This document shows positions 54,180 to 61,889 of a stretch of 64,000 bases of DNA, piece after piece (within the stretch, counting starts at the first letter, position 1; every line of letters starts with the position of its first letter). A program made the position numbers and the translations under genes. Origin of the DNA: Lamprobacter modestohalophilus. GTDB lineage: Bacteria; Pseudomonadota; Gammaproteobacteria; Chromatiales; Chromatiaceae. The DNA lies in contig NZ_NRRY01000003.1 of NCBI RefSeq assembly GCF_016583905.1, forward strand, positions 298,936 to 362,935, given 5' to 3'. The notes below the pieces were generated by a model, which saw only the letters and a program-made list of their open reading frames with translations, was not told the origin of the DNA and did no database searches.

Positions 54180-54556
54180 GCGCGATTCGACGCCTGCTCG
54201 AGCGTGCGCAGCCGGGGAGTGCCGGTGGCATCGCGCAGCATATCCGCCGTGGTGAGCGCCTCGCTGTGCTGATCCAGGCGCGCTGGGGTCTTCAGCGTCC
54301 CGAGCAATGGCGTGCGAAACATCTGCGCTGGGTGCTGGAGCGGGGACTGATGGATCTGAGTCCGGCATCGCGCTATCACTACTATCGCACTTCGCGTGTC
54401 CTGGCCGCGACGCTTGGGCATTGGCCGGCCTGGGAGGCGGCGCTGCGGGGGCCTTGGATGCATCCGGCCGGTCTCGGAACGCCGAAGATGCGCGATGCGA
54501 CAGTGCGGGGTGGGCGTCCGCCGAAGCTGGCTCATCGTGCGAAGTTGCAGCGTTGA
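54176..54556 (+). CDS. Small recombinase-partner protein, SAM-like core-binding fold (putative)
   Basis: The 126-residue basic protein is translationally coupled to the Integrase_1-type recombinase. AQHIRRGERLAVLIQARWG, then QWRAKHLRWVLERGLMDLSPASRYHYYRTSRVLAATLGHW, reads like a stand-alone core-binding helical bundle of a tyrosine recombinase. A basic GGRPPKLAHRAKLQR tail, typical of DNA contact, closes it. There is no catalytic domain. A role as DNA-binding partner of the recombinase is inference from coupling and helix pattern. Confidence 0.6.
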   Translation: MSAIRRLLERAQPGSAGGIAQHIRRGERLAVLIQARWGLQRPEQWRAKHLRWVLERGLMDLSPASRYHYYRTSRVLAATLGHWPAWEAALRGPWMHPAGLGTPKMRDATVRGGRPPKLAHRAKLQR

Positions 54557-55215
54557 TCTGCTCAGACTATTGGTGTGGATTCCTTCGGCTACTGGACTAG
54601 CGGATTGATCTGTGGTCTCACGATGATCGACGCTGAGGTGGCTTGCACGACTAGCGAACGACTGCAGCACGACAGCAGGGTAACAACAGGATGTGGCAGC
54701 CGTGCTGTTTGGCGGAGATACATGACACTGATGGTGCTTGCACGACATCAGCACGACTGGCCGACGATAGGCCAAGCCAGATCTTGAGTTCGGCGACCCT
54801 TCTGGGAAGGCTCATGCGTCGGTTGTGGTCGTGATTTTAAGCCATTTGGCCGGTGTGGGGTAGCACGGTAGCCCTGGAGGTTGCAGACGTAGCACGGCCG
54901 AATTGCTTGTCTGATCAGTCCGGTAGCACGGGGAGCACGGGTAGCACGATGCGAAGTGACAACCTCCGGGGATTTGGTGCGCAGCCTTATCCCATCTATT
55001 GTCGTCAAACCTTGGTGATTGCAGACCCATTTCGGATCGAGATGTTGTAGCAAGAGCAGTTAACGATGTTGAGGCCGCAGATCGCTTGGTGACGCTGATT
55101 CCGGACAACGAACACGGAGCGAAGTGGGTTTGAGGGTCAGGTTTCGACCCGAAGCGGGAGTTAGACTACGAGTAGAGAATCAGACAGTATCGACACTCTA
55201 CCTGAGGGACATGCG
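54557..55215. other. Gene-free stretch with GTAGCACGG repeats
   Basis: About 660 bases without a supported gene. Four GTAGCACG units (54860, 54889, 54923, 54941) and one GAGCACGG lie on the plus strand. Read on the minus strand they encode R-A-T-like tripeptides, similar to the N-terminus of the DUF927 gene at 58489, which suggests a decayed relative. A GTTAGAC word at 55160 precedes the GFA gene. Confidence 0.6.
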
Positions 55216-55614
55216 ATGGCTATCAGCGGCGAATGCTTCTGCGGAAAAATCAGTTACAGAGTCAACGGTAAGCTCCACGACGCCCGATCCTGTCATTGCT
55301 CGCGGTGTCGCAAAGCATTTAGCTCCCAAGCATCCGCATACGCAGAAGTTGCCCTAGGCACATTCGAGTGGGTAGCTGGCGAAGACCTGTTGACTACCTA
55401 TGAGAGTCACGACGGATTTGGCCTTCAGTTTTGTAGTCTATGTGGCTCCACGCTCTGTGGCATTTACAAAGGTGACATCCATGGGGTGACTTTGGGATGT
55501 GTGAACGGTGATCCAGGGATTGAGATAGCAAGGCACATATTCGTTGGCTCTAAAGCGGCCTGGGAAGTGATGCCCGAAGGTGTGATCGAATTCGAGCAAG
55601 GACCGCCTGAATAG
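55216..55614 (+). CDS. GFA/CENP-V-type zinc-binding protein
   Basis: This 132-residue member of the glutathione-dependent formaldehyde-activating (GFA) family starts at ATG 55216 with GAGGGA six bases upstream. The zinc ligands are present: CFCGK near the start, CHCSRCRKAF at about residues 26-35 and FCSLCGSTLCG at about 72-82. Gfa speeds formation of S-hydroxymethylglutathione in Paracoccus, but most family members have no proven reaction. Such genes are common cargo in mobile DNA. It faces the DUF262 gene tail to tail. Confidence 0.9.
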   Translation: MAISGECFCGKISYRVNGKLHDARSCHCSRCRKAFSSQASAYAEVALGTFEWVAGEDLLTTYESHDGFGLQFCSLCGSTLCGIYKGDIHGVTLGCVNGDPGIEIARHIFVGSKAAWEVMPEGVIEFEQGPPE

Positions 55615-55649
55615 GTCAGCAAGTCCGAGTCGGCTCTCGACCCACAGCG

Positions 55650-55697
55650 GACCAACGCAGCATTCAACGGCTTGTCCGTTGCAATGCTTTGTTATGC
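55650..55697 (-). other. attC-like (59-be) recombination site at the 3' end of the DUF262 gene
   Basis: On the minus strand an R'' box GCATAAC, which contains the gene's TAA stop, is followed by GCATTGCAACGG, a five-base loop, CCGTTGAATGC and an R' box GTTGGTC. The AAC/GTT cores pair. The inner arms pair except for one extra base in the left arm, as known for integron attC sites. At 48 bases it is short for an attC. Confidence 0.55.
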
Positions 55698-57461
55698 AAA
55701 TAGTGCGTTGATGGCAAGAAGTTTCTTGCCTTTCGCCTCAACGGTTGAAGAGTTTTCCCGGGTATAAGCCATATCCCCCAAAAAAGAGACCTCCTTTTGT
55801 GCCGGAATTCGAATTCTTATAACTGACAACCCCCTGTAGTCAACATAGTCCACTTGGGTAAGAACCTGATGTTTCAGTGTGTCACTCAAATCTGAATTTC
55901 TAAGGAAAGATAGGATTCTGTCGACATAAGATTCATGATCACATTTCAATTTCGAAAGCTCCCGCTCTATGCCTACCACATATCGTGAGCCAACCGTAAC
56001 ACAATCGACCCCGTCTAATTCTTTAATTCGATTAGCATCACTTTTATTGTCTGCAACTCCAATAAATATAAATCCATCAGCGTCAGGCCCTAAGTTTGCA
56101 ATCCCGCATATGGTTTCTAATATTTTATGCGGCAAATTTTTATCTTCAGATCTTTTCGGTGATAAATCAACGAATCCTTGCTTGCACTCATACCTTCCAG
56201 TCTCAACCTTTGACCTTCGAAGCGAATTTTCTAGATCAAGAGCCAAACCTGCTCCATGCCTCAACATTGGAGGGTCCTTTTTAACAAAGTATCTTAAAAT
56301 TAGCCCCTTTGTTTTGTCAATATTTCTGACCCTGTCTTCAGTTTTTGAGTATTTCGCTGTAGTTTTAATGTCAGATTGTAAATCTTTGAGGGCAGCCATT
56401 ATATTTTTACTGCTATCAGGTGATAGTTCGTCAATAATGACGAGGTGATGCATAGCCATAAAAAGGGTGTAAAATGCAGTTTTTATAGGGTTTGTCGATC
56501 CAGGATTGATAACTGACCTGAGGGCATTATTATCAGAGCTATATTCATCAATTATTTCTCTAAGAACGGAGAGTGTTACTTTTACTTCTTCATAAAGTCG
56601 GTCAACGCCGTAAGAAGTCAAAGAGCGTCTAAGTTGTTCGTATTCATCTGTTGACGAGTCATAGTAGGAGTCTAATAACTCCTTGCTTCTTGCAATGGGC
56701 TGTCCTAGTGCAAGTGATGCGCAAATATCAGCAATAATCTCCTCGTCTTCGCTTTCTCGCAACTGTCTTGTCCACATTACACCTTGTTTGCACCAAAATA
56801 TTTCCTCAGCTTTCAACTCATACCCCAGGTCCGCACGCACTGAATCAATGCTAATCTCCGGCATCTCAGAAAGGGGCAATACCTCTTTTGAGGTATCACC
56901 TCTGATTTCGGAAGCCAACTTCCTTACAAGCATAGAGAAGTCGTCAACCATTCCTGCCTGCCTTCTTTCTTGAAGGCTTAATTGTCTACCACCGGAGTTT
57001 ATACGACCAAAAACATCTGTTGTTTTCTCCTCTCCTCCTGCCGGAAATACGGTCACAGCTAGTTGATAGTCAAGGAAATCAGCCACCTCACTTGGTGTTA
57101 GAAAAGTATTGGTTCCTTTGCTTGCCGCTGAAAACACACCCTCGGAAGCCAGTTGTTTTGCCCTAGAGAATTCATCCGTATCAAAATATCTACCCTCTAT
57201 TGGGAAGTGATTCTCTATGAAAGCAAATATGGCGTTAAGCCTTTGCATTCCATCCATTATTTCATACGAATTTTGAGATGAATCTTCCCCGAGCAAAATC
57301 AAGGGGATTGGATAGTCTTTCATTATGCTATCCACCAATGATTGCTTCTCAAAAAGGTTCCATACGAGCTTTCGTTGATACTTTCTATTAACGATTAGCT
57401 TACCATCACGATAATTTCGGTAGGCTTCTTGTACACTCATACCTCTTGGTGTGATGCTCAT
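55692..57461 (-). CDS. DUF262 (GmrS/ParB-like) + AlbA_2 (Schlafen-type) fusion protein, putative defence gene
   Basis: This 589-residue protein starts at ATG 57461 with AAAGGAAG five bases upstream. The N-terminal DUF262 domain has NRKYQRKLVW (25-34), the DGxxR motif as DGMQR (70-74) and FGRINSGG (151-158). DUF262 enzymes such as GmrSD and SspE use this ParB/Srx-like site for NTP hydrolysis and nuclease control against phage. A helical middle region follows. The C-terminal part has an AlbA_2 core, YECKQGF (E425, K427), then ILETICGIANLGPDADGFIFIGVADNKS, and near the end a PAQKEVSFLGDMAYTRENSST strand. The gene is strikingly AT-rich. No partner gene overlaps it. An antiviral role is inference from the domains and setting. 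Confidence 0.82.
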   Translation of the reverse strand: MSITPRGMSVQEAYRNYRDGKLIVNRKYQRKLVWNLFEKQSLVDSIMKDYPIPLILLGEDSSQNSYEIMDGMQRLNAIFAFIENHFPIEGRYFDTDEFSRAKQLASEGVFSAASKGTNTFLTPSEVADFLDYQLAVTVFPAGGEEKTTDVFGRINSGGRQLSLQERRQAGMVDDFSMLVRKLASEIRGDTSKEVLPLSEMPEISIDSVRADLGYELKAEEIFWCKQGVMWTRQLRESEDEEIIADICASLALGQPIARSKELLDSYYDSSTDEYEQLRRSLTSYGVDRLYEEVKVTLSVLREIIDEYSSDNNALRSVINPGSTNPIKTAFYTLFMAMHHLVIIDELSPDSSKNIMAALKDLQSDIKTTAKYSKTEDRVRNIDKTKGLILRYFVKKDPPMLRHGAGLALDLENSLRRSKVETGRYECKQGFVDLSPKRSEDKNLPHKILETICGIANLGPDADGFIFIGVADNKSDANRIKELDGVDCVTVGSRYVVGIERELSKLKCDHESYVDRILSFLRNSDLSDTLKHQVLTQVDYVDYRGLSVIRIRIPAQKEVSFLGDMAYTRENSSTVEAKGKKLLAINALFA

Positions 57462-57485
57462 ATATCTTCCTTTGTTAATCTCTTT

Positions 57486-57492
57486 GCATAAC
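57486..57492 (-). other. Cassette 5' boundary GTTATGC upstream of the DUF262 gene
   Basis: The minus-strand GTTATGC lies 24 bases before the gene's ATG and is the exact complement of the R'' box GCATAAC at the gene's 3' end. This is the relation expected between the two ends of an integrated integron gene cassette. Confidence 0.5.
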
Positions 57493-57511
57493 GAGTGATT
57501 CTACGGTTTCC

Positions 57512-57539
57512 GGATAACACCACGGAAGACGTGTTATCC
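57512..57539. promoter_or_regulatory. Perfect inverted repeat upstream of the DUF262 gene
   Basis: GGATAACAC and GTGTTATCC are 9-base perfect arms with a 10-base spacer, about 50 bases upstream of the DUF262 start. It could be an operator, or a hairpin of a recombination site since it ends in GTTATCC. Confidence 0.45.
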
Positions 57540-57690
57540 CGCGATACTCGAGGTATCTGCCGAGCGACAAGGTTCAGTTGGACCCTTGCATGGGTTCGGT
57601 AACAAACAGCGGCCGCAAAGGTTGCTCTGCCTCGGGTGTCTGGTCGATTCCTGGCACCGGCGCCCTCCCTGGTCAATGTCCGGTTCTGGC

Positions 57691-58362
57691 CGATCGCAGA
57701 CACTCACCGGCATAGGAGGCGAAACAAGACTCGGTTGATTCTGCAGTTTCTGGATATGCCCTCGCGTAGCAGCAGAGGAAGATGAAAAACACCAGCGCAG
57801 TCGCCCGATTCAGAGCGTTCCCCATCTGACAATAGCGCAGAGGATCCCTGGCTGCGAAGACCATCACGCATCGCTGCATCGCAAAACGTGCCGAAATCGA
57901 TGATCTTTCACTGTCGCGGACGAAGCCGGATTGCGTGGATGCTAGCAAGGTCTTCAGAGCCAGGCTGCCCGCCAAAGCATTTCCGACCCTGAACAGCCGT
58001 TAGGCCAAGCCCGGTATTGAGCACCGGCGGCGCTTCCTGAGTACTGAAGACAGCACGTTGGGCGCGGGACCGATCCCCGCCCAGCACTGATCTCCACAAC
58101 CAGGATGCCGCAACGATGCCCCACACCCGCTCCCTCTTACGCCGCCCCGAAGTCGAACGCCGCATCGGCCGTTCCCGCGCCAGTGTCTATGCCGATATCG
58201 CCGCTGGCGTGCTGCCACGCCCGGTCAAGATCGGCCAACGCGCCGTCGCTTGGCCCAGCCATGAGATCGACGCCGTCATCAACGCCCTCACAGCCGGCGC
58301 GACACCCGAAGAGATGCACGCCCTCGTCAACCAACTGCACGCCGCGCGCGGTCAGTGACGGA
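57691..58362 (+). repeat. 672-bp direct repeat, copy 1 (AlpA module)
   Basis: It runs from CGATCGCAGACACTC to CAGTGACGGA and closely matches 62988-63659 over its whole length with no net length change. By eye about one base in ten differs. It contains about 425 bases of apparently non-coding DNA and then the AlpA-type gene. Confidence 0.92.
58116..58358 (+). CDS. AlpA-family regulator, copy 1
   Basis: The 80-residue winged-helix/MerR-like DNA-binding protein starts MPHTRSLLRRPEVERRIGRSRASVYADIAAGVLPRPVKIGQRAVAWP, the AlpA pattern. AlpA proteins control integrase or replication genes of P4-like satellites and cryptic prophages. The second copy at 63414 is nearly identical. The upstream 425 bases are also conserved, so its control region was duplicated with it. 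Next come a 39-codon frame and the DUF927 gene on the same strand. Confidence 0.9.
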   Translation: MPHTRSLLRRPEVERRIGRSRASVYADIAAGVLPRPVKIGQRAVAWPSHEIDAVINALTAGATPEEMHALVNQLHAARGQ

Positions 58363-58372
58363 GGTGGTCGCC

Positions 58373-58492
58373 ATGACGAAGCCAGCCAGCAATGCTCAGT
58401 CGTCGGTCTACACCCCCTGGTTAGGGATCGATCGCAGCCCCGATGTGGACCCTGGCCACGCCTGGTCAGATACCAACGGGGTGACACCATGA
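58373..58492 (+). CDS. 39-residue leader-like small ORF between AlpA and DUF927 genes
   Basis: It starts at ATG 58373 with GGAGG about nine bases upstream and reads MTKPASNAQSSVYTPWLGID and on to GVTP. It ends with TGA at 58490-58492, overlapping the DUF927 start codon (ATGA). Good ribosome site and coupling support translation. Its function is unknown; it may serve to load ribosomes on the DUF927 start. Confidence 0.5.
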   Translation: MTKPASNAQSSVYTPWLGIDRSPDVDPGHAWSDTNGVTP

Positions 58493-60462
58493 TGGACTGC
58501 CAAGGCTCAGCTCGCACGGACGTGACGCCGTCTGAACAAGCAGCATCGGTCGCCGACGACCAAAGGTCCGTGTTTTTCCGTGCTACCGGTGCTAACCGTG
58601 CTACCGCATTGAATGTGCTGAAGATTCCGAGTGCTACCTCGGGAGCACCTGAGAAACGGCTGGTGCTACCCAACCATGAGGGCAGCGCTCGCCCCGAGAC
58701 CGATGAGCAGGCGCACCGCCTCATCGCCAGCGCACCGCCGAGCCTGGATGCCTGTCCCTGTTGGCGGGTCTACCTCAAGCCCTGGCACGATGGCAAAGGC
58801 CTACGCCGCGCCGGGGTCTGGTATCACGCCCTACGAGAGGGCAAGGACGGCCAGCGCAGCCGATCCGATGATTGGATCTGCAGTCCGCTGACCGTCGAGG
58901 CCATCTCGGTCGATGCGCGTGGTGAGGCCTTCGGGCGCCTGTTGCGCTTCCCGGATGTCCTTGGACGGATTCGTGAGTGGATCATGCCGATGCCGCTCTT
59001 GCGTGGCGAAGGCCTGGAACTGCGCGGCGCCTTATTGGCCAGAGGCCTGCTGTTTGAGCCCACGCAGCGCCAGCGTCTGGTGCAGTACCTGATGCACCAG
59101 GTGCCCAAGCGCCAGATCCTGCAGGTACCGACCCTGGGCTGGCATGAGGGGCGCTTCGTCTTGCCGGATACCGTGATCGGTGGCGGCGAGATCCGCTTCG
59201 AGTCCGAGGCCACGCAACCGCTCGACTACGCCCAATCCGGGACCTTGGAGCAGTGGCGCGAGCAGGTCGCCGCCGCCGCAGTTGGCAACCTGGTGCTGTT
59301 GTTAGCGATCTCGGCCGCATTTGCTGGCCCACTGCTGGCCCTGATCCAAGCCGATCACGCCGGCCTGCATCTCTATGGCGACAGCAGCGGCGGCAAGAGC
59401 ACCGCCCTCCGCGCGGCTGTCTCGGTCTGGGGCAGTCCGGCCATGCTGCGCAGTTGGCAGGCCACCGCGAACGGTATGGAGGCCGCAGCGGCCGAGTCCA
59501 ACGATACCCTGCTTGCCCTGGATGAGCTGGGCCAGGCCGATGGACGTGATGTGGGTGCGGTGATCTACCAGCTAGCCAATGGTCGCGGCAAAGGACGCGC
59601 CAATGTCCAGGGCGGCACCCGACGACGCGCACACTGGCGTACCGTGATCCTCTCCAGTGGCGAGCGCACCGTCAACGCGCACATGCAGGCCGATGGCGGA
59701 CGCTATCAGGCGGGTCAGGCCGTGCGTCTGATCAATCTGCCGGCGGGGGAGCGCACCTATGGGGCCTTTGATCAGATCCACGGCGCCGCAGACGGTGCCG
59801 CCTTTGCCGATGCCCTGAGTGCCGCGACTCAGCGCCTGCATGGCACGGCCGGACGCGCCTTTTTGCACGGGCTGGTCGGGCAGCAGCAGGAGCAGACCCT
59901 GTCCCAGGCCGTGCTGCATCTGATGGCGTGCATGTCGGTCACCCATGGACAGGCGGCACGGGTTGCCAAGCAGCTGGCCCTGATCGGCACCGCCGGAGAG
60001 TTGGCGACGGCGGCAGGCATCACCGGCTGGCCGGCGGGAAGCGCGGCTGACGCGGTGCTGGATGCCTACCAGCTGTGGCAGAGCGAGCAGGGCAGCGGAC
60101 AGACCGAGGATCGGCAGATTCTGGAGTCGGTGCGCAGCTTCATCGAGCGCCATGGCGAGAGCCGCTTCGCACCGCGCCATGCGACCTCGGCGCACCCGAT
60201 CCGCGAGCGAGCCGGTTACACCGAGGAGGACCCAACGACTGGGCAGGTGACCTATCTCTTTCTGGCCAGTGGCCTGCGCGAGGCACTGAATGGGCAGGAT
60301 CTGAAGCGAGGCTTGATCGCCCTGGCCAGGGCCGGCTGGCTGGTCAAGGGCCGCGGCGACAAGCATCGGCTGCAGCGCAAGATTCAGGGTAAGAATACCA
60401 ATGTCTATGCGGTGTCGTTGCCGGATGACGTGCTCGATGACGGAGAAGCGAGCCAAGCATGA
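58489..60462 (+). CDS. DUF927-domain P-loop ATPase (replication/helicase-type island protein)
   Basis: I start at ATG 58489; the open frame further upstream is a shadow of the AlpA gene. The 657-residue product begins with a low-complexity part containing R-A-T repeats (FFRATGANRATALN). The DUF927 core follows, with Walker A GDSSGGKST at about residue 298 and Walker B LLALDELGQ at about residue 341. Next comes GRGKGRANVQGG and then VILSSGERTV, as in AAA/helicase-like DUF927 proteins. Such proteins sit beside primase or helicase genes in plasmids and integrative elements and are presumed replication motors. The C-terminal 110 residues resemble a winged-helix tail. Confidence 0.87.
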   Translation: MMDCQGSARTDVTPSEQAASVADDQRSVFFRATGANRATALNVLKIPSATSGAPEKRLVLPNHEGSARPETDEQAHRLIASAPPSLDACPCWRVYLKPWHDGKGLRRAGVWYHALREGKDGQRSRSDDWICSPLTVEAISVDARGEAFGRLLRFPDVLGRIREWIMPMPLLRGEGLELRGALLARGLLFEPTQRQRLVQYLMHQVPKRQILQVPTLGWHEGRFVLPDTVIGGGEIRFESEATQPLDYAQSGTLEQWREQVAAAAVGNLVLLLAISAAFAGPLLALIQADHAGLHLYGDSSGGKSTALRAAVSVWGSPAMLRSWQATANGMEAAAAESNDTLLALDELGQADGRDVGAVIYQLANGRGKGRANVQGGTRRRAHWRTVILSSGERTVNAHMQADGGRYQAGQAVRLINLPAGERTYGAFDQIHGAADGAAFADALSAATQRLHGTAGRAFLHGLVGQQQEQTLSQAVLHLMACMSVTHGQAARVAKQLALIGTAGELATAAGITGWPAGSAADAVLDAYQLWQSEQGSGQTEDRQILESVRSFIERHGESRFAPRHATSAHPIRERAGYTEEDPTTGQVTYLFLASGLREALNGQDLKRGLIALARAGWLVKGRGDKHRLQRKIQGKNTNVYAVSLPDDVLDDGEASQA

Positions 60463-60529
60463 CAGCGTTGGAGATCATGGAGGCGGACTGTGCGGCCGGT
60501 GGCAGGAGGGAAGCCGAGCGTTGCGGTGG

Positions 60530-60793
60530 GCGATGTCCGCTTGGGCGGCGATTCTTCTAACCTGTTTCCCGCACATGGGGCGACAAAAGCGGATATGTTG
60601 GACAGGCTGGTTCTGGACTGCTGGTAGACTACAGCGCTAGCAGTCAGCCGATAGGCATCGAGATCACTGTGCCCATCGGGGGCGACGTTGCGGAGTTGAA
60701 CCGGGTTCTCGTCCATCTGCACGCCCCTGCGTTGACTAATAAGGGCATCGGGCGGCCTGGGCTGGGACGCAAAGATTTCACGGTTTGCCGCCA
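60530..60793 (+). pseudogene. Broken DUF2283-like small gene
   Basis: A stretch SGLLVDYSASSQPIGIEIT is followed by IGGDVAELNRVLVHLH and resembles DUF2283 proteins. The expected N-terminal part (FPAHGATKADMLDRLVLD) lies in a different frame just upstream, and a stop interrupts it. It looks like a frameshifted relic. Confidence 0.4.
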
Positions 60794-60799
60794 TTGACG

Positions 60800-61029
60800 T
60801 CCACTTAGCTGGAGGCTACCGGACCCTGATCTTGTACCGTCAGACGCATCGCGCCTTCTTCGTCTACGGATTTGCCAAGAGCCAGCAGGCCAACATCGGC
60901 AACGAGGAAGAAACGGCCTTCAAGAAGGCGGCACGGCACGTCCTTGAGCTGACGGACAAGCAACTCGCTGCGCTGATCCAGAACGGGCAATGCTCGGAGG
61001 TTGAACAGGATGGCGAAACAGTATCGTAG
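60800..61029 (+). pseudogene. 5'-truncated RelE/HigB-type toxin gene
   Basis: The frame GGYRTLILYRQTHRAFFVYGFAKSQQANIGNEEE and then AFKKAARHVLELTDKQLAALI matches the C-terminal half of PF06296-type RelE toxins. The first half (KxWFARFAR...DADLGGGLIKQRVAR in relatives) is missing. Upstream sequence instead runs into the DUF2283 relic. A deletion has probably removed the toxin's start. The antitoxin overlaps its 3' end. Confidence 0.7.
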
Positions 61030-61327
61030 CGACGCGATGGCCTCGATCCATGAAACCATGGAAGCCCTCCAAGAGGTGGGCGCCATCGACAAGCAGACCA
61101 TGCGCGAATTCGATGACGCTTGTCTGACGCCGGTTGAGCCCCTCTCTCCCGAAGCCATCCGCGTCCTGCGGGAGCGCGAGCATCTTTCTCAGCCCGTTTT
61201 TGCGCGTTACCTCAATGTCAGCAAGAACTTGGTCTCCGACTGGGAACGCGGCGTCAAGCGTCCCGGCGGGCCAGCGCTTCGGCTGCTGACCGTCATCGAG
61301 AAGAAGGGGATTCAGTCAATCGCTTGA
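61010..61327 (+). CDS. XRE-family antitoxin (HigA/RelB-type partner)
   Basis: The 105-residue protein starts at ATG 61010 (CGGAGG nine bases upstream), overlapping the toxin relic by 20 bases. A short N-terminal helix (ASIHETMEALQEVGAIDKQTM) is followed by an HTH_3 domain, LREREHLSQPVFARYLNVSKNLVSDWERGVKRPGGPALRLL. This is the usual antitoxin layout for PF06296 toxin pairs. It is intact although the toxin is truncated, so it may now be an orphan repressor. Confidence 0.85.
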   Translation: MAKQYRSDAMASIHETMEALQEVGAIDKQTMREFDDACLTPVEPLSPEAIRVLREREHLSQPVFARYLNVSKNLVSDWERGVKRPGGPALRLLTVIEKKGIQSIA

Positions 61328-61516
61328 ACGTGCCCCTGAGTCTAAAGGAAGTGCGCGGCGATGATCCCTCTCTGGTCTGGGCGAAGGACGAACGATCGGC
61401 AGGAATGCCGTCTTGGTGGCGAGGGCCACAACAACGACTCAATCTTGAGGCCCGCCACAGACGAGCAACGTCCACTGAAGAGGCCATTGCGGTCGCTCGC
61501 CGGCGTTTGGCGAGTG
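61328..61516. other. Spacer after the antitoxin gene
   Basis: A 67-codon frame (61324-61527, ending VARRRLASVSD) overlaps the antitoxin stop but starts at TTG and has no family resemblance. I do not call it a gene. Confidence 0.4.
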
Positions 61517-61639
61517 TCAGCGACTAGCCGACACCTGCCGAGCGGAGCCCGACCGCCGTAGGGCCGCTTCCTGACCCTTGCCGACGCGCCTCCCGCTGAC
61601 GTCTAGCGACAGGTCACGACCCAGAGCAGACCTCGCCAA

Positions 61640-61822
61640 AGTTTCACCTTCTCCACCCCAATTGCGCCCGCTGGCCTGGGAGGATTCCCCCCGAACCGGC
61701 TGACCTGCAGCATCGACGTCATAGAGGGTAAAACTGTGCTTGGCCAGATCAAAGCACACGAGCTTGATCTGCTGGTCTTTAGTACGCTCTGCCATGGCGC
61801 CGGTCCGCAATTTTATTTCCAC
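61640..61822 (-). pseudogene. IS110-family transposase 5' fragment
   Basis: The minus-strand frame contains KLVCFDLAKHSFTLYDVDAAGQPV, the N-terminal DEDD (RuvC-like) strand of IS110 transposases with its first Asp. After about 40 residues the similarity ends in unrelated low-complexity sequence. No IS ends were found. It is a remnant of a few hundred bases at most. Confidence 0.6.
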
Positions 61823-61889
61823 GGTGGTTGCTCACCCCATCAGTGTGCACGCACTGAGCGGTTCTCGAGAAGTGGGCCGGAACTAGCCA

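Noticed and set aside
53148..54368. A 406-codon minus-strand frame opposite the Integrase_1 gene
   Set aside because: It is the antisense shadow of a GC-rich gene with clear recombinase motifs on the plus strand; the shadow has no family features.
55160..55166. GTTAGAC before the GFA gene as a second cassette boundary
   Set aside because: It matches the core-site consensus, but no complementary GTCTAAC box follows the GFA gene, so a plus-strand cassette is not supported.
57458..57703. Frame beginning MSAIGQNRTL upstream of the DUF262 gene
   Set aside because: This type of peptide recurs in databases as a mis-call over a non-coding repeat-like sequence; there is no ribosome site, and it overlaps the cassette boundary.
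57673..57975. Minus-strand frame of 100 codons within repeat copy 1, with an 81-codon counterpart in copy 2
   Set aside because: The frames are similar only because the DNA is repeated; they lose register after small indels and have no ribosome site. The DNA may act as control region instead.
58105..58488. N-terminal extension of the DUF927 frame across the AlpA gene
   Set aside because: The AlpA frame is conserved in both repeat copies, whereas this extension is Pro/Ser/Arg-rich and out of frame with it.
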